DNA from: Flavobacteriaceae bacterium GSB9
Lineage (GTDB): Bacteria > Bacteroidota > Bacteroidia > Flavobacteriales > Flavobacteriaceae
Direction of reading: 5' to 3'
DNA: 64,000 nt
Assembly (NCBI GenBank): GCA_022749295.1
Contig: CP062007.1
Coordinates: 3,273,501 to 3,337,500, forward strand
This document shows, piece by piece, positions 8,178 to 18,178 of the stretch. The position numbers and the translations under genes are program-made. How positions within the stretch are numbered: position 1 is the first letter of the stretch; the number at the start of each line of letters is the position of its first letter. The notes under the pieces were generated by a model, which was given only the letters and a program-made list of their open reading frames with translations, ran no database searches and had not been told where the DNA came from.

Positions 8178-11100
8178 CTATCGTTTTAATGCAAAATGCC
8201 CTTTAATATCAAACGACTCGCCATCCTGTACAATGTTTGCAACAAACCAATAATCATCAGATGGCATATTATGTCCGTTAAAAGTACCGTCCCAACCTGC
8301 TGACGTATGAGGTAAGGTTTTTAAAAGTTTACCATATCTATTATAAATATAAACTAGAGTGCCCGGTAATTGATTGGCTCCAACAATGTGCCATGTATCG
8401 TAAGCACCATCGTTATTTGGCGTAAAGAATTTAGGAATATCTACTACAAAAACTTCTCTGGAAACATCTAAACAACCGTTTAAATCCCGAACGGTGACCC
8501 AATGCGGACCAAAAGAGACATCTTCAAAAACGTTTGATGTTTGCGGTTCGCCATCATCTAAAATATACACATAATTCCCAACACCGCTAACATCAACAGT
8601 AATGCTGTTAGGGTCCGCAAAATCTACGGTTTGTGTGAAGTTTATTATGGCGCTATCCGATTCAATAACACTAAAGTTGTGAGTATGTGAGCAATCGTTT
8701 GATGTTATATTTGGCCTGGTTACGGTAACATTGTAATCGCCTATATCATTTGGGCCAATAATAATTTCTGGTGTTGTTGCACCTGTAGACCACAAATAGG
8801 TGTCGCCGGCAAAGCCCGTTTCTGCGCTTATAACTAGATGCGAATCATTGCATAACGGAACAATGTCATTAATAGGGATAATGGGTTTTGGGTTTATTCT
8901 TGTATTAAATTGTGTAGTGTTGTAGCATCCAGTTGCTATATTCTGCACTCTAACATAGATGGTTTCATTATCTGTAGCTTGATATAAATTATTTAATTGA
9001 TTGTTGCCGTTTTCTGCGTTTCCAGCAGTTTGATAAAATGTTACGTTAAAATTCGAAGGGTTTTGTGAGCCAAGAATAATACCGTTGTTTTGTGTTAAAT
9101 CGAAAACCAAAAACTCGTCATAGTCGTCATTGCAATCAATTAAATCTGGAGGAGTATTGGCTATAGGATTTTGATTGATTTGTAAAATAAAGGCACTAGT
9201 GATAAAACAACCTGTTGAAGGGTTAACAACTCTAGCGTATATGGTGTGGCTGTTACTTGTGTAGTTATAAATGTTGCCTATTGGCGATGTATTGGTTTCT
9301 GCATCTGTTTGGTTGTTGTGGTATGATATGGTAAACTCAGAAGGGGTATCTACAATCATGTTGTTAACCAGTGATAGGTCGTAGGTGCTCGATGCGTTAT
9401 CACAAATTTCAATAGTTCCGATAGTATTTGTTGTCGGTGGTACATTTACGTTAAGTTGCAAAGGGGCTATTGTAAAACATCCGGTTAGTATATTGGCTAT
9501 TTTTATGTAAACTGTTTTGGCTTCAGAATTGAAATTTGCAGGGTCGGTAATGGCATTTGTGTTATCAAGTCCATCATTAGGATTGATGTCTGTTTCATTT
9601 TCAAAATAGTCTACCGAAAGGTTACTTTTTACACGATCTAAAATTTCAAAATCTGCTGTTTGCGTATCTAAATTATAAAACGTTAAATCGAAGGTTGCCG
9701 TTTCATTATAATCTGGCGAGCATGCCGATAGAGATGGTTCGCCAACCAATACATTTGGTGCCGCAATAATATTTATGCCTAGCTCTTCAATAACATAGCA
9801 AAGTGAGTCATCGCTTTCTATCCTAGCGTAAATAATTTGCGGATTGGTTGCATTGGTGTAAGTTGAAGGTAAGGGGTTGGTATTGCTTTCAGCCAAGGCA
9901 TATGATAAATGGAACGAAATATTCAGATTGTCAGGCGAACCGGATTGAATTTCTTGAGCTTTTTCAGCTAGATTGAATTCGTTTTTGCCGTCGTTACTAT
10001 CGTCATCACAAATTAAATATGGGGATATTGGGTTGTAAATGGGGTCGGGCGATACTTGTAATGTAAACGAAGATGTGTCAAAACAAGAAGCATCAGTAAT
10101 ATTTTCAACTCGAACATAAATGGTTTGTGGGCTACTGGTGTTTTGGTACAATGAATTTTTATTGAGGGCATTGCCTAAATCTCCAATTAACGCATCATTT
10201 TCGTCTTCAAAATAGTAAACTTCTTTACCAGTTTGGCCATTTAAGATTTCGGCATCTTTTTCAGACAAAAGAAACTCTGCGGTCCTATCATTATCATCCT
10301 CACAAATTTGATAATTACTTATTGAAGGAATCTGGGGTACAGTATTAACAATGATTTCAAACGGTTCTATGGCATAGCAACCGGTGCCACTAACAGTATC
10401 TTCAATACGCACATAAATGGTTTGTGTTCCAGAATTATAGGCATTGCGTTCAGATTCTGGAATTTCGTTTGCTTTTGTATCTGCGTCTTCAAACGAGGTG
10501 AAAAAATCGATATCCAAACCAGTGGTGCTGGGCACTACTTCTGAAATTTTAGCATTGAGGTCGATGATGTAAAATCCATCTTGGTCGTCATCGCATATGA
10601 TTATATCTGTAGCTTGATTGGTGTCTGGAGCTACTAAAACTTCAATCTGAAAAGGGTTTACGGTAGAGCAGCCCGAATTAATGGCTTCAATACGCGCATA
10701 GAGTGTTTCTACTTGATTGGTGTTGTTGTAAATAGGCGGTAGACGGTTAAAATCGTTATTGTTTTCTGCATCGGTTAGGTTGTCAAAGTAAGAAACAATA
10801 AAATCATCATTTCCGTCTGTAATGATATCGTCGAGAGAAGTAAGGTCTATATTCGCATACCCATCGTTGTCATCATCGCAATAAGGTAATGTAACATTAT
10901 CGAACAGCAATATAGGGTTTACCAAGAGCGTGATTTCTGTTTCTTCAACACAACCACTGTCTGTATCTTCAATAGTTATGTACAATACTTGCGGACTTAC
11001 AGCGGCATAGGACTGTGTCTTATCTAATGCATTATTGCCATTATTTCTATCTTCTTCGGTTTCATAAAAATTAACAGTTATTGGGTTAGGTAAATCGTTG

Positions 11101-13106
11101 GCTATATAATCTTCAACAGTGAATAAGTTAAAATCTAAAGTGTCTGTTGCATCGTCGTTATTGTCGCACAGAGCAAAATCACCTATATCTGTTCCGGTAA
11201 GTAATAAATTAGTATGTATTTCAAAATCGACTATAGTGGCACAACCGGTGTCGTTGTCTTCTATTCTTAAATACAAAGTGTCGAATCCGGGTTCGGTAAT
11301 AGTATTGGTGAACTCATAATTTGTCTCGTCTGCAATAGGGTTAGTGTTCATCTGGGCATCGCCATAGGAGTTGTGAAACGTTGTTGTAACACCGGTTAAG
11401 CCTTCTAGAATGGGAGCAATAACGTCTGTTAGATTGAAGAAGGCATGGCCATCTAGGTCGCGATCACAGGCATCGAGATATTGGGTTTCCCTGTTGACTA
11501 TTGGGCTAATCTCAATAATGACCTGTAAATCGGTGGTGTTCACACAACCTGTCGAAGTATCAACTACCCTAACGTAAACATCGTCCGTTGGAGTGTTGGT
11601 GTTTATATATGTATCTCCAGAGATTGGGTTATTGCCTGTATCGGCATCTAAAGAGGAGTAGTGATAGGTTACGAACAGATTGTTTTGGCCGTTAGTTATT
11701 TCATCTGTTTTTTCTGCCAAATTTATAATGGCATAACCATCTGGATTATCATCGGTGTCGCAGGTTTCAAGAGTTGTGGGAGCAACAATATTTGGAGGAC
11801 TGTTTACAATTAAATTAAAGCTCGCATGAGCAAAGCATGGACTGTCTAAATCTTGAATCCTTACAAAAATTGGTTGAGGACTCATGGTGTTATTAATAGG
11901 AACAGTAATAGGGTTTGTGTTGTCTCTTGCTTCGGCTTCAGAATAATGGTAACTAAACTCGTAGTTTGAAAAGGGGATATTGGTTGTTATTTCGGTGTCC
12001 TTAGTTGAGAGGTCGAAGGTTTCAACGCCATCAGCGCTTGAATCATCGCATAGTAGATAGTCTGATATGGGTTCAATCGGTTCCTCTGTATTTAAAATTA
12101 CCTCAATCTCATCTTCTTCAACACATGATGAACCATTTGCAGGAACCGAAACTTCCACCCGATATGAGCCGTTTTGTACCGCGGTATAACTTGCAGAATT
12201 AGCTCCAGCAATTAATGTACCATTTAAATACCAAGCATAAGATGCTAGCGGGTTTTCCAAATTAGCATTTAAGACCGCCGAACTGGCACAGGTTGAAATA
12301 TCATCTCCTAGTTCCAAAACCCTAAAACTATCGCCTTCAATGAAAACGGCAGAATCAAAAGTGCTATCGGTTTGGTCTGCAATTATAAGTTTTATGTGGT
12401 AGGTAACGTTAGGTTGAATGTTGCCCGAAGCTGTCAATACCGTGGTACGGCCATTGTAATTGGTGTCACCTAGGTTATAGCCATCAAAATACTGGCTGTT
12501 TTGCGCTTCACAAATTCCGAATATTTCATTGTGAATAGTATTAGTGTTTACTGGTATAGTAGTGCTGGGTACTACGGCTATATTTTGGTAAGGATCGGTA
12601 GTGCCTGCTTCTTTTATAAGGAAAACAAAACCATCTGAAAATTGACAGGGGTATTCGCCAAAATATTCTTCTGAAGCAAAAAGGTAATTAAACTGAAACT
12701 GATTGGATATGGAAGTAAAATCAAATTCAATTGAGGTGGCATTCTGTGTATCGGTAACGCCTAATGCTGTTTCTAAATCGGGATCGGTACCCCAAGTGTC
12801 TGAACCCTCACTAAGTGTAGGGGTAAACGTCGAATTTCCACCAGATGAAGCAGCTCCCGTAGAAAGCATGATGCCTCGTTCAAAAGGGAAGTTGGAGCTT
12901 CCGCGTTCAAAAAAAGCATAACTTGACAATCCTATGGTGGCACCATTTACCGAAGAGCTGATGTTTGAAATATCCACACAGCCATCAACCAGATTGTTTT
13001 GAATTAGAGATTGTAAATCTACAGAGTCGTCTACCGAGATTTGCTGCGAGAATAATAGGCTATTGCCACAAATAAGTAAACATAAAATGAAATAAATAAA
13101 TCTCAT
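8178..13106 (-). CDS. Giant secreted protein, choice-of-anchor L domain and T9SS type B sorting domain
   Basis: 1642 residues. An N-terminal signal peptide (MRFIYFILCLLICGNSLLFSQ) is followed by a choice-of-anchor L type domain (VDLQSLIQNNLVDGCVDI, FPFERGIMLSTGAASS, FLFASEEYFGEYPC). Then come about eleven repeats of 95-105 residues, each opening with a C-D-D-D-N-D-G-like acidic motif and 'I-L' strand, and closing with YVRVED..TGC. The last part holds a generic Ig-like segment (YLWSTGATTPEI) and the gliding-motility-type C-terminal domain FFTPNNDGAYDTWHI, NRYGKLLK, GWDGTFNG, LPSDDYWF-like and KGHFALKR. Such domains direct export through the type IX system. The role is probably adhesion or surface display. 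It sits 27 bp upstream of uvrB on the same strand. Confidence 0.88.
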   Translation of the reverse strand: MRFIYFILCLLICGNSLLFSQQISVDDSVDLQSLIQNNLVDGCVDISNISSSVNGATIGLSSYAFFERGSSNFPFERGIMLSTGAASSGGNSTFTPTLSEGSDTWGTDPDLETALGVTDTQNATSIEFDFTSISNQFQFNYLFASEEYFGEYPCQFSDGFVFLIKEAGTTDPYQNIAVVPSTTIPVNTNTIHNEIFGICEAQNSQYFDGYNLGDTNYNGRTTVLTASGNIQPNVTYHIKLIIADQTDSTFDSAVFIEGDSFRVLELGDDISTCASSAVLNANLENPLASYAWYLNGTLIAGANSASYTAVQNGSYRVEVSVPANGSSCVEEDEIEVILNTEEPIEPISDYLLCDDSSADGVETFDLSTKDTEITTNIPFSNYEFSYHYSEAEARDNTNPITVPINNTMSPQPIFVRIQDLDSPCFAHASFNLIVNSPPNIVAPTTLETCDTDDNPDGYAIINLAEKTDEITNGQNNLFVTYHYSSLDADTGNNPISGDTYINTNTPTDDVYVRVVDTSTGCVNTTDLQVIIEISPIVNRETQYLDACDRDLDGHAFFNLTDVIAPILEGLTGVTTTFHNSYGDAQMNTNPIADETNYEFTNTITEPGFDTLYLRIEDNDTGCATIVDFEIHTNLLLTGTDIGDFALCDNNDDATDTLDFNLFTVEDYIANDLPNPITVNFYETEEDRNNGNNALDKTQSYAAVSPQVLYITIEDTDSGCVEETEITLLVNPILLFDNVTLPYCDDDNDGYANIDLTSLDDIITDGNDDFIVSYFDNLTDAENNNDFNRLPPIYNNTNQVETLYARIEAINSGCSTVNPFQIEVLVAPDTNQATDIIICDDDQDGFYIIDLNAKISEVVPSTTGLDIDFFTSFEDADTKANEIPESERNAYNSGTQTIYVRIEDTVSGTGCYAIEPFEIIVNTVPQIPSISNYQICEDDNDRTAEFLLSEKDAEILNGQTGKEVYYFEDENDALIGDLGNALNKNSLYQNTSSPQTIYVRVENITDASCFDTSSFTLQVSPDPIYNPISPYLICDDDSNDGKNEFNLAEKAQEIQSGSPDNLNISFHLSYALAESNTNPLPSTYTNATNPQIIYARIESDDSLCYVIEELGINIIAAPNVLVGEPSLSACSPDYNETATFDLTFYNLDTQTADFEILDRVKSNLSVDYFENETDINPNDGLDNTNAITDPANFNSEAKTVYIKIANILTGCFTIAPLQLNVNVPPTTNTIGTIEICDNASSTYDLSLVNNMIVDTPSEFTISYHNNQTDAETNTSPIGNIYNYTSNSHTIYARVVNPSTGCFITSAFILQINQNPIANTPPDLIDCNDDYDEFLVFDLTQNNGIILGSQNPSNFNVTFYQTAGNAENGNNQLNNLYQATDNETIYVRVQNIATGCYNTTQFNTRINPKPIIPINDIVPLCNDSHLVISAETGFAGDTYLWSTGATTPEIIIGPNDIGDYNVTVTRPNITSNDCSHTHNFSVIESDSAIINFTQTVDFADPNSITVDVSGVGNYVYILDDGEPQTSNVFEDVSFGPHWVTVRDLNGCLDVSREVFVVDIPKFFTPNNDGAYDTWHIVGANQLPGTLVYIYNRYGKLLKTLPHTSAGWDGTFNGHNMPSDDYWFVANIVQDGESFDIKGHFALKR

Positions 13107-13458
13107 ATAAAGTAGGTGGTTTCTGTTTGGTTTTATTTGGCCGAAATTCTTGCCCTAAAATTAGGCCAAAATTTTCTGGAAAAGTAAATTTTTTTTAGGC
13201 GAAATGCAAAATAAATCGATGAATTGTGTTTTCTCTGCTGTTTCGATAGGTACAATTTATTGTTGTAACGTAAAGTAGTTTTTAAATATTTTACCGTTCT
13301 GTTTAACTGAAAACTAATAATCATCGTTTAGCAACCTTTTCCTATTAGGTAAGCTATTCCAGTCTTCCCCATATGGTCTAACTCTTTGAAAAGGTTTACC
13401 GTATTGGTTTAAGATTTGTGTTTCGGTATTTGTTTGGCTTAAACATGTTACGCTTTTT
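13107..13458. other. Gap between the two T9SS protein genes
   Basis: This 352-bp stretch contains an interrupted inverted repeat TTTGGCC (13136-13142) / GGCCAAA (13163-13169) near the start of the giant gene, and nothing recognisable as a terminator for the upstream gene. A 63-residue minus-strand frame (13133-13324) looks non-coding. No convincing TAnnTTTG promoter was found. Confidence 0.45.
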
Positions 13459-16224
13459 TTAATGCTTTAACGTAAAATGATTTTTAAAAACCCTTCCGTC
13501 TTGAAGTTTTACAGAGAACCAATAGTCGTCACTTGGTAATTTTTTTCCACGGATTTGCCCATCCCATCCTTTGCCCAAAGGATTTATTTCTTTTAAAAGT
13601 TTACCGTAACGGTTGTAAATTTGGATTTTTGTATTGGGTTGAAAAAGTTCAGAGATGCCAAAAACCTGCCATGTGTCATTAATTCCATCGTTATTTGGAG
13701 TGAAAAACTTAGGGAACCCAATAACAGAAACCGTTTGGTTGACGACACCGCAATTGTTTTTTATGTCTTTAATATGGACGTTGTACACACCAGGGTAGAG
13801 GTTTTCAAACACCGGACTTTCTTGATAGGGGCGTATTATTATGTTTTTAGAATTAACCAAGGCAAACTCGTATGTGCCTTCGCCCGATACCATAACGTTA
13901 ATAATATTGTTTTCTGATACATCCGTTATTTCAATTTCGTCTATTGTTGCAAGGTTTGAGGGTTCTACGGTAACCAATCTTTCATCTGAACAGTTTGCCT
14001 TATTGGTTACTACAACAGAATATGTTCCTGTTTCGTTTACCTCTATTTCATAACTGGTTTCGCCATTGTTCCATAAATAGGTATAATCATTTATATTTCC
14101 TTGGGTTAACCCAGCGTTGATTTTTATGGGATTAGGAAATTCATTAAGACAATAAAATGAAGTGTCTGTTTTATTGATATTTGGTAATTTTTCTACCGTT
14201 AATTGTATTTCGTTGATGCCATAACAAGCATTGTTGCTGTTAGTGTCTGCTCTGTAAAATAAAATATCGTTATAAGGTGTTTTGTTTTGATATTCACTAA
14301 TCTTATTGATTTCTAATAAAGCATCGTCTCGCGTTTCGTAAAACGTTATATTAAAATCATTTATGGATACTCCTAAGTTATTTGCAATCTCTGTTTTGTA
14401 TAGTTCTAGATTGAACACATTAATCCCATCAGGAGAATCTACCTCGTCACAAACCGGAGAAGCTTGGTATAAAGGAACTTGAGTGTTGCTAACATTCAGG
14501 CTTAGTGGTGCTGTGCTAAAGCACCCACTTAAAATATGTTCAACACGAGCATAAAGTATTTCGTTTGGAGCCGTATTTTGGTAAGAATCTACATTACTAA
14601 TTGGGTCGACATTATTTAGAGCATCATCTTCAGATTTGTGAAGCGTAACAGAAAAATCTTCATTAATGGAAGGTGATATCATTTCATAAGCTTCCGTTAA
14701 ATTAAAAGTCGTGATATCGATAGAGCCTAAATCATAATCACATTGGAACAAATCGGTATCAAATGCTTCAGGATAATCATAAAACTCTACTCTAGCTTCT
14801 CCTTGAGGAAGTCCACAATTCGTTATTTGAACTTCTCCAGGAGGCTCAATAACAACTTTGTAAATGCCTGTTTCTGTCACCTCGAGGTCAAAATCGGTTT
14901 CAGGTAAAACTACACGATCTTTGGTCCAAGTATATGTAGCACCTAAAATTTCATCAGCCACAAGCGTATAGGTTTCGCCTTCGCAAAGTGCAATAAAATT
15001 AGTGTCGCTTCCATTTTTTACAATATCTATTTGTTCGTTAAAAAACGAAGCGATGAAAGGGGGCAAGCCTTGTGTTGCATTATTAGTTCCTAAATCTACG
15101 GCATTATGTTGGTAATTGGCAGCTGTTCCAATGCTGTTTGGGTTGTTAATAACGCCTAGTTTGTTGATTCCTACATCGTATGTTTCACTTAATGAGCGGT
15201 ATATTTTCCCATTTGGCCCTAATTGCAATGCACCACGGTAAAGGTTTTGATCATCTAAAACAACTTGAGAATCTGATATGTTAGGGGCATTTAAGTTATA
15301 TTGAATTAGAAGGGATCTATGGTTTTGTGGATCATCGTTTTCATCTGGGTCACTTCTATTAAAGTAATCGTTTGATGAGGTTACATAAAGTAAATTACTA
15401 TCAGGAGAAAACTCAAGACCATAGGGCTTGTCACTAGAACTGTCAATACTTAACGGTTGGGGGTTGCTTACAATTCCAGTTTGTGAATCGAAGTCAAATA
15501 AATACAGACCGGAAGTGTGAACACTGGCACAAGCTAATTTTAAACCGCTAGGAGATAACTTTAGGTAGCCTCTGGAATCTGTAAAGTTTACGTCTAGAGT
15601 AGTTTTAACAGGATTAGAGTTAACACCCGTGGGACCGATTTCGTAAGCATAAAATGTATTTAGATTAGGAGGGTTTCCGAAAAATCCGCTTTCTGATGAT
15701 AACGTCACCACCCAAATAGAGCGTGTATCACAATCTTTAACAACAGCTGATATCTTTTCTGCACATTGTGGTAAAAGGTTGGTGTTTTTATTTTTTACAA
15801 TACCTTTACCAGAGTCACCCGACATATCTACAACCGAATAATTTAAACCCGTATTGGTTTGGTTGGAGCCAACTGTAAAAATATAATAAATAGATGGGTC
15901 GTTAGGTTTGGGGACAACAATGGCCGATTGTGTGCTGGATTCATCACCAAGCAGGGCACTGCCGTTGGACATGATTTCATGTGATGCATTATAGACCGTT
16001 GTTCCGTCTGTGTAAAACAATAGCTCTCCGTTGGAGTTCGAGATGGATGCACAACCTTCGCGAGTAAAAAGCTCGCCATCGTTAAGTGTGGTTACGGTTC
16101 CGGTAAAAATATTGAAATTAATACCGGCGTTTTCTCCAAAGTACCAATTGGAAGCTTCGGCCTGACCAAAAGAATACATACTGGTTAAGGCTAAAAATAT
16201 TAAAATTAGGGCTTTTTTTATCAT
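13459..16224 (-). CDS. Secreted beta-propeller-like protein with T9SS type B sorting domain
   Basis: 921 residues from the ATG at 16224; a TTG 15 bp further upstream is less likely because a promoter element lies next to it. A signal peptide (IKKALILIFLALTSMYSFGQ) precedes NWYFGENAGINF, a common start of Bacteroidota propeller proteins, with blade-like repeats up to about residue 400 (LKLSPSGLKLACAS, GLEFSPDSNLLYVTSS, LGPNGKIYRS). Two or three of the same ~100-residue repeats as in the giant neighbour follow (FQCDYDLGSIDITTFNL; PVCDEVDSPDGINVFNL), then an Ig-like segment and the C-terminal domain KFFTPNNDGINDTWQVFG ... NRYGKLLKEI ... GWDGQIRGKKLPSDDYWF. The two proteins probably arose by domain shuffling. 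Confidence 0.88.
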   Translation of the reverse strand: MIKKALILIFLALTSMYSFGQAEASNWYFGENAGINFNIFTGTVTTLNDGELFTREGCASISNSNGELLFYTDGTTVYNASHEIMSNGSALLGDESSTQSAIVVPKPNDPSIYYIFTVGSNQTNTGLNYSVVDMSGDSGKGIVKNKNTNLLPQCAEKISAVVKDCDTRSIWVVTLSSESGFFGNPPNLNTFYAYEIGPTGVNSNPVKTTLDVNFTDSRGYLKLSPSGLKLACASVHTSGLYLFDFDSQTGIVSNPQPLSIDSSSDKPYGLEFSPDSNLLYVTSSNDYFNRSDPDENDDPQNHRSLLIQYNLNAPNISDSQVVLDDQNLYRGALQLGPNGKIYRSLSETYDVGINKLGVINNPNSIGTAANYQHNAVDLGTNNATQGLPPFIASFFNEQIDIVKNGSDTNFIALCEGETYTLVADEILGATYTWTKDRVVLPETDFDLEVTETGIYKVVIEPPGEVQITNCGLPQGEARVEFYDYPEAFDTDLFQCDYDLGSIDITTFNLTEAYEMISPSINEDFSVTLHKSEDDALNNVDPISNVDSYQNTAPNEILYARVEHILSGCFSTAPLSLNVSNTQVPLYQASPVCDEVDSPDGINVFNLELYKTEIANNLGVSINDFNITFYETRDDALLEINKISEYQNKTPYNDILFYRADTNSNNACYGINEIQLTVEKLPNINKTDTSFYCLNEFPNPIKINAGLTQGNINDYTYLWNNGETSYEIEVNETGTYSVVVTNKANCSDERLVTVEPSNLATIDEIEITDVSENNIINVMVSGEGTYEFALVNSKNIIIRPYQESPVFENLYPGVYNVHIKDIKNNCGVVNQTVSVIGFPKFFTPNNDGINDTWQVFGISELFQPNTKIQIYNRYGKLLKEINPLGKGWDGQIRGKKLPSDDYWFSVKLQDGRVFKNHFTLKH

Positions 16225-16246
16225 CTTTTTCTTTAGCAAATGCTAC

Positions 16247-16254
16247 CAAAGATA
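16247..16254 (-). promoter_or_regulatory. -7 promoter element of the 921-residue T9SS gene
   Basis: TATCTTTG on the minus strand, immediately after the ABC permease stop codon and 22 bp before the ATG at 16224. It gives a leader of about 15-20 nt and argues against the TTG start at 16239. No TTG at the usual -33 spacing. Confidence 0.5.
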
Positions 16255-17079
16255 TTATAAATCGCGCTTTTTTAATAATCTACACGATAAAAATACAAAT
16301 ATAGCAGTCCAACATAAAACGATTACGATTTCTAGAGGGGTAACCGAATAATTATACATAAGCTCAGATTTTTCAGGGAATTTTGTCATCGCTATACGCT
16401 GAAAGGGTTGGTCTATAAGCTTATACATGGATTTTAAAGGGAAAAAATTCTGGATTTTCTCTGCGGCATCCGTTTCCATTTTCCAAGCCATTAGTCCGAA
16501 AACAATCCACTCCACAATAAAAAGAATAAAAAGGAAAGCTAATGCAAAAGCCGAACGTTTTACAAGCATGCCAAAAAACAGGCACAAACTAAAAAAGCCC
16601 ATTAGTCTAACAAAATATGCCAAAAGAAACTCGGTTTCCATAACAATGATGGAAAATTCGTTATAACTCGAATAATATAAACCGATACAGAGTGAAATTA
16701 AACCGATTAAAATGGTTGAAACTAATGAAAAGAATACAATGGTATAAAATTTTGATAGTATGAATTCCTTTTTACTTAGCCCATCAATTAAATTTTGTTT
16801 TAGGGTTTTGTTACTGTATTCGTTGCCAATCATACTTACTACTACTATAGCAAAAAAGAATTTAAACTGCGATGCGAAAAACGTAGTTAAATGCCAAATA
16901 ATAGGAAAGTTAAATACGCCCAGTTCACCCAATTCTAAAGTAAAAAAGCCAAAAACGTTAATCTTTAATGACGATAGAAGAATGATGAAAAATGGTAGAA
17001 CAAACGAAATAAAAATAAGAATTTTACTTGTTCGGTTAAGTAATAGCTTTTGTAGTTCTAAATTTAAAAGTCGTAGCAT
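16255..17079 (-). CDS. ABC-2 type transporter permease
   Basis: A 274-residue membrane protein with about six hydrophobic spans. It starts MLRLLNLELQKLLLNRTSKILIFISFVLP and contains IGNEYSNKTLKQNLIDGLSKKEFILSKF, the conserved cytoplasmic segment of ABC-2 permeases. It lies 6 bp downstream of the ATPase gene, and the two should form one transporter. The exported substrate cannot be deduced. Confidence 0.85.
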   Translation of the reverse strand: MLRLLNLELQKLLLNRTSKILIFISFVLPFFIILLSSLKINVFGFFTLELGELGVFNFPIIWHLTTFFASQFKFFFAIVVVSMIGNEYSNKTLKQNLIDGLSKKEFILSKFYTIVFFSLVSTILIGLISLCIGLYYSSYNEFSIIVMETEFLLAYFVRLMGFFSLCLFFGMLVKRSAFALAFLFILFIVEWIVFGLMAWKMETDAAEKIQNFFPLKSMYKLIDQPFQRIAMTKFPEKSELMYNYSVTPLEIVIVLCWTAIFVFLSCRLLKKRDL

Positions 17080-17085
17080 TTAAAA

Positions 17086-17988
17086 TTAATTTTGGTTGTT
17101 ATTGGTCAACTGTAAAAATTGTTCTTCCAAACTTTCTTTACGTTTTACCAAATGGGTTAGTACAATATCTTTTTCAAATAACTGCCTATTCAAATCATCT
17201 GCATCCATTGGGTGATTTAAAAAGGCTGTAATTAGATTGTTTTGGACTTTAATTTTTCCAAAATCAGAATTGCTCTCCAAAAATGCAACCAGTTCATCTT
17301 GCATATTGGTTTTTAGCTCGAAAAAACCATGGCTGGAAATCATTTCGTCAACTCGACCAGAATATAATTTTTTACCTTTTCTGAGTACAACTACATGCGA
17401 ACATACTTTTTCAACTTCGTCAAGTAGGTGAGAGGCCAACAAAATGGTTGTGCCATTTGCGGCAATTTGTTTAATAATTTCTCGTATTTGATGTATGCCT
17501 TGAGGGTCTAAACCGTTGGTTGGTTCGTCGAGAATTAAAATTTCAGGGTCGTTCAATAACGCTGATGCTATGGCCAAGCGTTGTTTCATGCCCAAAGAGT
17601 AGGTACTGAATTTACTGTCTTTTCGTTCTAAAAGGCCAACAGTTTTAAGCTTTTCGTCAATTTTTTCATAAGCTACCCCTTTAATTTTGCAAACTAATTT
17701 CAAGTTTTGAACAGCGGTCATGTAAGGGTAAAAGTTGGGACGTTCAATAATGGCGCCAACCTTTTTTAGGGCATCGTGTGTAGAGGTATTGCCACCAAAC
17801 CAATAAAAATTACCGTGTGTTTTGTTTACCACATTAAGCACAATGCCCAAAGTAGTTGATTTTCCGCTGCCATTTGGGCCTAAAATACCGTAAACATTGC
17901 CTTTGTTAATAGTAAATGTTAAGTCTTTTACAGCTGTTAAGTAGCCAAATTTTTTAGTGAGATTGTTAATTGTAAGTATAGGTTCCAA
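17086..17988 (-). CDS. ABC transporter ATP-binding protein (CcmA/BcrA-like)
   Basis: A 300-residue nucleotide-binding subunit with Walker A GPNGSGKST (about 38-46), Q-loop region, signature YSLGMKQRL, Walker B LILDEPTNGLD, and the switch histidine in LLASHLL. The extra C-terminal region after residue 220 is usual for the CcmA/DrrA/BcrA group that pairs with ABC-2 permeases. It is first in a two-gene unit with the permease. Confidence 0.9.
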   Translation of the reverse strand: MEPILTINNLTKKFGYLTAVKDLTFTINKGNVYGILGPNGSGKSTTLGIVLNVVNKTHGNFYWFGGNTSTHDALKKVGAIIERPNFYPYMTAVQNLKLVCKIKGVAYEKIDEKLKTVGLLERKDSKFSTYSLGMKQRLAIASALLNDPEILILDEPTNGLDPQGIHQIREIIKQIAANGTTILLASHLLDEVEKVCSHVVVLRKGKKLYSGRVDEMISSHGFFELKTNMQDELVAFLESNSDFGKIKVQNNLITAFLNHPMDADDLNRQLFEKDIVLTHLVKRKESLEEQFLQLTNNNQN

Positions 17989-18178
17989 GAGATATCATTT
18001 TTTTATGCTAACCAACACATTTAAATACTTTGATTCTAAAAATACGACGACCTTTTTAAGTATTTGTTACAAACCTTTTTAAGAGAATATAAATTTTATG
18101 CTACCGAAAAGGAAAGTTTTATTATTTTGGAATTCGAATGGCGAAGTGTTAAGACAAACTTTTGAATAACTTTACAGT

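Noticed and set aside
13133..13324. 63-codon minus-strand frame between the two T9SS genes
   Set aside because: Basic, aromatic low-quality sequence with no family resemblance or ribosome-binding context, and it lies in the expected control region of the giant gene.
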